A stretch of DNA of 64,000 nucleotides from Rhizophagus irregularis (lineage: Eukaryota > Glomeromycota > Glomeromycetes > Glomerales > Glomeraceae): contig NC_089460.1 of the NCBI RefSeq assembly GCF_026210795.1, forward strand, positions 434,001 to 498,000. The letters are read 5' to 3'. The notes below the pieces were generated by a model, which saw only the letters and a list, made by a program, of their open reading frames with translations, had not been told where the DNA came from and did no database searches. A program made the position numbers and the translations under genes. Numbering within the stretch: the first letter of the stretch is position 1; the number at the start of each line of letters is the position of its first letter. Positions 57,447 through 64,000 of the stretch are shown piece after piece.

Positions 57447-58077
57447 GAAGAGTATTAATTTTTAATACACGAATGTGCTTAAGTTCAATATTTCGTTCAC
57501 ACTTTCGTTGATTGGATGTAGAAATAGTATTGTATTATACGAGTAACAAATGCTCGCGATTAAATATTTACTTAACATATTTTTATCCAAATACTTTATC
57601 ATCTTTTTATATAATTTTACAAATAGATAGCTCGTTTATTAGGTTATTTTGGAGTATTACGCTCCAAGTTAAACTACTTATTAGATTGTTTAAGATGATA
57701 ATTGTAAATTATTCTGCGCATTTAAATTTTCGGAGTACAACATTCTTTTAAAAAAAAGAATCTTGGTTTAAAAAACAATTCATTTTGTGTTACTGCGGTC
57801 TTTCAATATAAAATGTACATTATAAATAATGATTAGTCACAAAGCCATGTGGACTTTAGTTTATCTGGGGCAACATGAAATTGGAATTTTAGAATTTAAA
57901 AATCAAGAACCAATCAAAACAATTTCCGCAAGCACTTTTCTAATTTTTTTTTTTTTGAAACATAATTTTTTAAATTGGATAACGTTAGTTTTTTTATTTC
58001 ATAAATTCTTGCTTACGACCCAGAGATCTTTTTTAACGTTTGCCTTTAAGTTATAAATAAAATTTGATAAGAACGGT
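57447..58077. other. Spacer between DCN1 and the TIA1-like gene
   Basis: AT-rich. Open frames at 57512 and 57829 have no family features and no splice context, so nothing is called. The right part is the likely promoter and 5' leader of the TIA1-like gene. Confidence 0.5.
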
Positions 58078-60823
58078 ATGAATATAACAAACATGGGCAC
58101 CACTGATGAAGGATGCAAAAGTCTCTACGTGGGTAACCTTGATCCGAGGGTAACTGATAACATGCTTCATGAGATCTTTGGCGTAGCAGGATCAGTAAAC
58201 AATACGAAAATTATTCCTGATAAAAATGTGAGTTGACTTATCATCACGACAGGCCAGTACGAATATAAGGATAGAGGGGGTTTTTGCTGAAGCTTAATCT
58301 TGATCAGATTGGCAAAATTGCTTTTTTCTTGAAACGAGGGCTTTTGAAGCAAGTTCTTAATTGGAATAACCTAATGGCTGACCTGAGCTGGACACTCGAG
58401 TTGCGCATTTGACGCAGCTCAAAGGTTGGATTTCCTTTATCTTCCCTTAATATTTGTATTTCTTTCTTTAATTGTTTCTTTTTTTTATTATTACTATTAC
58501 TTCAATTCTCCTCTTCCTCTAGTTTTTTTTTTCATTATCTATTTTATTCTATTACATTTTAAATATTATATTATATTTTTTTTATTCTTTTTTCTTTTTT
58601 CTTTTTCTCTTTGTTAAATATCTACCTAACGTTTTGATCAAAGTTATATATGTACTTTTTTGCAGCTTTAGTTTTTGTGTGGGGCGACAGAGTGTAAAAT
58701 ACAAGACAGAGTACCGAGTTGGCTCGTATGCTGATCTCTTAATCTTAAAATTTAGAAATGTGGACGCCTTGCTTATTTAAACATTTCCATTGAATTATGA
58801 TAACTGACAAAAAAATTTTAATTTTTTCGTTTTCTTTTATCGTCAGTATCAACATGGAGGTTTAAACTACGGATTTGTTGAATTTAATGACCATCGTTCT
58901 GCTGAACAGGCTCTTTCGACTCTTAACGGTCGAAAAATATACAACATGGTATTTGAATTTAATTTTATTCTTTTGCCTATATTCAATTAAACTTACTTCT
59001 CATGATTTTCCACTTTGTTTAAATTTTATTAGGAAATCAAAGTGAATTGGGCTTTCCAAGGACAACAAGGTCATAAAGAAGATACATCAAGTAAGTATTA
59101 TCACTATTTATTTCCTATTGAGTGCTAATCGTGTTACGTTGCTGAACCCGTTTGTTTTTCCTTCATTTTCTTTTTATTTTTCTCTTTATTATTTCATTTT
59201 TTTTTATTATTCGCGCTTTATTATTTATAATAAACTAAGATCATTACCACATCTTTGTTGGTGATTTGAGTCCTGAAGTTAACGATGAAGTGCTTGCCAA
59301 AGCTTTTAGTGCATTTGGAAGCATGTCGTAAGTAATTAAAATTACATCAAATCCTAATTATTTTATAATAATATTTATGTAAAACTTGTGACGCTTTTTC
59401 TCAGAGATGCTCGTGTCATGTGGGACGTTAACTCCGGCAAATCCCGAGGATATGGATTTGTAGCTTTCCGTGATAAAACCGTAAGTCTTGGAGATGACCA
59501 CCGTTAATGGATTGTCGATTGTAGCGGTTAAGATACTTTTTGACGAAAATGATTGCGAATTTAAATGAAATTTCTTTTTTATGCATAAATTTAAATACTT
59601 ATAATTTTATCCTATTTTATAGGACGCTGAACAAGCTATCGCAACAATGAATGGTGTGTGGGGATATCTCGTAATTTATTTAGTTTATATCAGAAGGCAA
59701 GTATTAATCTTATTGTACCTTTTTCATACAGGCGAATGGCTTGGAAGTCGTGCAATCCGATGCAACTGGGCCAACCAAAAAGGTCAACCGGGTCCTGGGA
59801 GTACAACATCAGAACGACAAGGTAGCATATCGTAATTTTGTTAATTAATATTTTTGTCAATTGTTAATATTGGAGCATTCGTACGAATTAGCAGGAAACT
59901 CTACGCAAGCGCCACAATTATCGTACGAAATCGTTGTTGCGCAAACTCCTCACTACAATAGTACAGTATACGTTGGTAATTTAACGCCTTCTACTACACG
60001 TAAGTTTTTAAGCAAATTATTTGGTTTATTATGAATTTAAATTGATCTAATTTTTTTTTCGCTTTACTTTAGAGGAACATTTGATGCCATATTTCCAGCA
60101 ATTCGGATATATTATTGAGGTTCGCATGCAAGCAGATCGTGGCTTCGCATTCGTAAAGTAGGCTATTGCTTTTTTTTATATGTTAATATCTTTTGAAAGT
60201 TTCACTTTAAATAACTTTATATCTATATTTTAGACTAGATACACACGAAAACGCGGCCAGTGCAATTGTAAATCTCCAAAATACAAATATCAACGGTAGA
60301 ATCATTAAGGTAACATTAATGTTAAAACAAGAGTATTTAATTCATAATTAATACATAAAATTAATCCAGTTTCATAATTTAGTGCTCCTGGGGAAAAGAT
60401 AGAGCTCCGGAACAGTCAACTGCTGCTACCTATCATACTTATAACGTGCCAGGTACAGCTTACAATTATAGTCCATATGGGTATTATGGCAATCACGCAG
60501 CTCATCATTATGCAACACCAGAAACTGGTTATGATCTTCCACCTGGTATGTCTGCTCCACCACAATCTCTAGCATCTATTGATGGAGCAACTGCTGCAGC
60601 AGTAGCTGCAGGTCAACATGCCACTGCCGGTTGGGAGCAATATTACAATAATGGAACTTATGATGCATACGGACAATATTATTACGGTTATGGTACTCAA
60701 GCCGCCGGCACAGGAGCTCCTGGCGCTCCGGGAATGGCGACACCAACTTCCCCACACACGGTTCCTGGCGGCCATCCGCCTTCGGTAGGACCATCAGGTG
60801 GAAGTGCTTATAATAGTAATTAA
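58078..60823 (+). CDS. TIA1/Pub1-type RNA-binding protein with three RRMs
   Basis: Binds U-rich RNA and acts in mRNA stability, stress granules or splice-site choice. RRM1: KSLYVGNLDPRVTDNMLHEI, then after a 618-bp intron YQHGGLNYGFVEFNDHRSAE. RRM2: YHIFVGDLSPEVNDEVLAKA, SGKSRGYGFVAFRDKTDAEQ. RRM3: STVYVGNLTPSTTQEHLMPY, DRGFAFVKLDTHENAASAIV. A Tyr/Gly/Gln-rich low-complexity tail (EQYYNNGTYDAYGQYYYGYG) ends AYNSN. An alternative Met lies five codons downstream of the chosen ATG at 58078. Eight exons; RNP motifs are intact. The unusually long first intron suggests splicing control. Confidence 0.92.
58229..58846 (+). other. Unusually long intron in the TIA1-like gene
   Basis: 618 bp against 50-150 bp for most introns nearby. 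Borders GTGAGT...TCGTCAG keep RRM1 in frame (PDKN + YQHGG). It holds a less AT-rich block (58245-58430) with the small hairpin GAGTTGCG...CGCAGCTC, a long T-rich tract (58430-58620) and further AG acceptors, for example before AGTGTAAAATACAAGAC. Confidence 0.7.
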
Positions 60824-61236
60824 AAGGTAAACTTATTGAGAAAAAAATAAGTTATGTAGAATCAATGATAAGAATTTAATTATTGAGTCTTATGAGCAAA
60901 ATTTTCTCCCTATTTGTTAATCCTTTTATTTCTTTCTCTTTTTTCTCTTTTGCAATATAATATATATTCCTCATTCACAAAAGAAACGCTTTCGATAAAT
61001 AGCATATATGTTATAGTTAAGCCAAATCTTTTTTTTATTAAATAAGTTTGCAATGTTTTTTTTTTAATTTTATAGTTTCACCAAGTTATTAATTTTTATT
61101 GACCTTATTTTTTTGATTATTATTTATATTTACCTTTGCAAATAATGAACTATTCAATCATACATAACACAGATAATACATTTTTATATATTATCAGTTT
61201 TTATTATTTTCAAACACCTTTTAACAAAAAAAAAAT

Positions 61237-61268
<32 letters not shown>

Positions 61269-61599
61269 TGTATTATTTCTTACATACTAGTTAACTTGTT
61301 TTACTTTCAATTAAAAGTCAAAAAAAAAATAAGGATGAATCACTTAATTTTTTTTTGTTTCGAGCCATTTATTTTTTTCGTTTTTGATATGAAATAGAAA
61401 TAAAAATCTTTAGCCTGATCAAATTGGTATTTACGAAAGTATTCCACGATAAATTTTTTACTTCAAATAATTTTTCATAAATTACTTTCAACACAATTGA
61501 TTTTGAATGTGGAAAAAAGAAATAAGTAAAATTACAGTAATAAGCTAAAATAAATAAATATATTGTTTGTTAATATCGTATAAGTTCAAAAAATAATTA
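60824..61599. other. Tail-to-tail spacer between the TIA1-like gene and SNF4
   Basis: 776 bp, AT-rich 3' flanks; contains a (TA)n run near 61,237-61,260 and several T-runs. No gene seen. Confidence 0.5.
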
Positions 61600-63202
61600 T
61601 CAAGTTACTAAATAGCGCATAATATCAGATAAAGAAACAATTCCTTGTAATCTGTTTTCAGAATCTACAACTATCAAACGATGTACTTGAGCTTTTTTAA
61701 TTAAATCGAATATTGAGTGAAGTGTATCACTTAATGTACAAGTATGAACTCCAGGAAAATCCTATAAAAAATGGTAACATAAATAATTAAGAAAAGAAGA
61801 AGAAATTAAAGTTTAAATTTAAAGATACCTCGGATCGACGTAATAATGCTTTGACAACTGGAAGATCCATCTCACGGTATGACCCAGTTCGGATCAAAGT
61901 CTATTAATTAAAACATTAAACCAAGTCAGATATAGTAAGAACATTTACGTAAAATAATTTATTTAATTATTTACCATTACATCAACTGAATCATATACAT
62001 TTAATACCTTATCTAATAAAAAAATCAAATGCATTAGTTAAAAATTAAATAAAATTTTAAAAATTTTATTTTGATTACCATCTTCGTCAATTATAGGAAC
62101 TGATGATATTCGACGTTCAACAAGAAGATTTACAATTTCAATAACAGGTGTAGACATTCGTGCAGTAGCAATATTTTCATAAACACCAATCTTAATCTCC
62201 GATAGTGGTTTTTTTAACGTTTTAATATCTATACACTAAAATATAAAAATATAATCATAAAAAACGCGTGAATGTCATGTATCATATGGTAACTTATAAA
62301 ACAAACTTAAAACTTACATTCATTGCAATAAATTTCAATATTCTGTATTGAGTTAATACGGATACAATCATTTCTTGACCGGTTTCAGAATCTACATCAA
62401 CTAATGGTAATCGGTGTGCACGTGCTTCTACTAATAATTTACATGCTTCATATAATGATTTGAGAGGATGTATTGACAATAGTTGTGGTGGTGGTGCCCC
62501 GACGCGACTTTCAACATCTAATTAATAAAATTTTATCATAAATTTCATTAAATTTCACGCGTTATTTTTTTTATTATTATTATTATAATTACAGTTACCT
62601 CTTAATTGTTGAATTTGAAATTGTTCAATTTCTTCCATAGCAGCGGAATAAGAAGAATGTTTATAATATTGTATTAAATTTATAAAATCTGATACAGTTA
62701 ACATTCCAGCAAATTTTTGATTTGTTGAATCCCATAACGGTGCCGATACGACTCCTAATTATTAAAAAATTTCATTTTTATGGTATCAATTGAAAATAAC
62801 TATTTTATTTTTTATTCATTATAAAGAAAATGAAACTTAGAACAAGTCCATTTTTAGTGTTATCAACAAAAAAGAAAGAAACAAACTAGAAATACCATTT
62901 TGCATTAAAGCAGCAAGAGCTTTTTTAACAAGTAAACTTGTATCCAAAACAATTACTCTATAACTAACAGGTAATACATCATAAGAAGAATGTTGCTTTA
63001 AAAAATTACAAACAAGTCTCTTTGAAGTATTGTTCGTTCCACTATTTGAGTCTAAACTACTTGTTCGTGGTTTATCGTTTGTTGAAAAAATATTTTGCGT
63101 AATGCTTTGAAATTGTGTAAAATTTATTCCTGAATATGACGCTGGTCCATCATAATCTCTTGGTGTTAAGTTTGGTGTATTAAGATAATTTTTTTCATTC
63201 AT
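61600..63202 (-). CDS. SNF4: AMPK/Snf1 gamma subunit with four CBS motifs
   Basis: Nucleotide-sensing subunit of the Snf1/AMPK kinase. Start at 63202 ([20 protein letters not shown]). CBS1: [43 protein letters not shown]2: [43 protein letters not shown]3: [30 protein letters not shown]4: [40 protein letters not shown], ending LRYLVT. HRLPLVD and HRLIVVD hold the phosphate-binding His/Arg typical of gamma subunits. Six or seven introns. Length and order match the yeast/animal family with a modest N-terminal extension. Divergent from QCR6 with 155 bp between start codons. Confidence 0.93.
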
Positions 63203-63357
63203 GGGAGAAGTAGAAATTGGTAATGAAAATTATAAAGTTACAAAATTAACAGATTTTCCCGCAGATTTTTCACATGGTATGTGTGTATACATATATAACA
63301 GAAAACGTCATTTTTTTTTCCCCGATCTAATTTCGATTTAGATTCTTACAAAAAATT
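63203..63357. promoter_or_regulatory. Shared 155-bp promoter of SNF4 and QCR6
   Basis: Very short divergent promoter joining the cell's energy sensor to a respiratory-chain subunit. Holds AAACGTCATT at 63303-63312, i.e. an ACGTCA half-CRE that bZIP factors bind, and a pyrimidine-rich TTTTTTTTTCCCC start-site-like tract before QCR6. Function inferred. Confidence 0.5.
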
Positions 63358-63899
63358 ATGTCTCAAAAAAATTCCAGCACAACTACAAAAGAAACTAGTA
63401 TTATTCCTATTGTTCATGCTGAAGCTCCAGTTGAAGAACCTGAGAATACTGAGGAAACACCCGAAGAACCCGAAGATCCAAAACCAAAGATTGTAGAAGG
63501 TAATTCAAAATTTAAAATGAAAAATAAATGAAAAAATTCAACCAAGTTAATTACTTAAATTCAATTAGAATGTGGTGAAACTTCTGCTTGCAAACCCTTA
63601 AAACATCACCTTGAAGAATGCACTCGTCGTGTTGAAGAAAGCGGAACTGGCGAAAATTGTAAGTTTTATTTATTTTTACTTATTCACTAAATAATAATGA
63701 TAAATTCACTTTATATACTTTATATTTTATTCAATTAAATAAAATAGGCGCCGAAGAATTTTTACATTTTATGCATTGTGTAGACCATTGCGTAAGTTCA
63801 ATGACCTTCGTTTATTTAAAAACTTCAAATTTTGTCTTCTAATCTTTCTTTTTTTATAATAAATAGGCTGCGCCAAAAATTTTTGCGGTATTAAAATAA
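63358..63899 (+). CDS. QCR6: Cytochrome bc1 complex hinge protein (Qcr6)
   Basis: Acidic subunit of complex III that helps cytochrome c docking. The N-terminal half is Glu/Pro-rich (PVEEPENTEETPEEPEDPKP). The C-terminal half carries the paired-Cys hairpin: ECGETSACKPLKHHLEECTR, then CAEEFLHFMHCVDHCAAPKI, ending FAVLK. Four exons; the introns use GTAA(G/T)...AG and keep the frame. About 100 residues; the family's usual size is similar. Confidence 0.92.
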
Positions 63900-64000
63900 T
63901 ATAAAATACTGAATTAAAAAAGAAATTTGCTTATTTCGATTATTTTAACTAATTTAACAAAAATAAAAAATTATTTTTTTTGAAAATATTTTGACGATGT

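Noticed and set aside
57512-58056. Two open frames between DCN1 and the TIA1-like gene
   Set aside because: No recognisable features, AT-driven composition, and no splice or start context.

Overview
The window reads as nuclear DNA of a filamentous fungus, most likely an arbuscular mycorrhizal fungus (Glomeromycotina, Rhizophagus-like). The DNA is very AT-rich. Host genes are cut by many short GT-AG introns. The transposon families seen (two-gene Harbinger, hAT, CACTA/Tnp2, pogo/Tigger, PIF1-type helicase relics, SAM + nuclease + kinase effector-like genes) fit what I remember of that lineage. The species call is inference; no marker gene proves it.

The window has two compartments. Positions 1-35,000 are almost entirely transposable elements inserted into one another. 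Positions 37,600-63,900 are a compact, TE-poor run of conserved genes.

Repeat half: a pyrimidine-rich simple repeat (1-870). A decayed PIF1/Helitron-type helicase (1,381-12,440) is cut into six blocks by foldback, hAT-like and AGGACCC-ended insertions, one of which carries a 3.5 kb hAT transposon. Then come a two-gene PIF/Harbinger element (13,079-16,546) and a pogo/Tigger element (16,652-21,609). The Tigger element holds a Tc1/mariner relic, a MITE and an unusual tandem array of intron-like units. A heavily decayed DDE transposase on the minus strand follows (22,056-24,869). Last is a four-layer nest (about 25,283-34,404) whose core is a CACTA element with two divergent genes. A family of elements ending in AGGACCC with exact 8-bp target duplications links the whole half: eight copies, five of them about 296-bp hairpins.

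Boundary: a broken SAM + nuclease + kinase gene of Crinkler-like effector type (35,108-37,007), treated as a fossil.

Gene half, in order: RIT1 (-), a CYS3/Met28-like bZIP factor (-), a 45-aa spliced small gene (+), SURF1/SHY1 (+), RRP6 (-), ribosomal eL22 (+), 3-hydroxyisobutyryl-CoA hydrolase (+), MGM1/OPA1 dynamin (-), DCN1 (+), a TIA1/PUB1 three-RRM protein (+), SNF4/AMPK gamma (-) and QCR6 (+). Four proteins are mitochondrial (SURF1, HIBCH, MGM1, QCR6). Several neighbours are head-to-head with short shared promoters (RRP6/eL22 221 bp; SNF4/QCR6 155 bp) or tail-to-tail with tiny gaps (SURF1/RRP6 72 bp). No confident tRNA, rRNA, CRISPR, LTR-retrotransposon or capsid-bearing element was seen.
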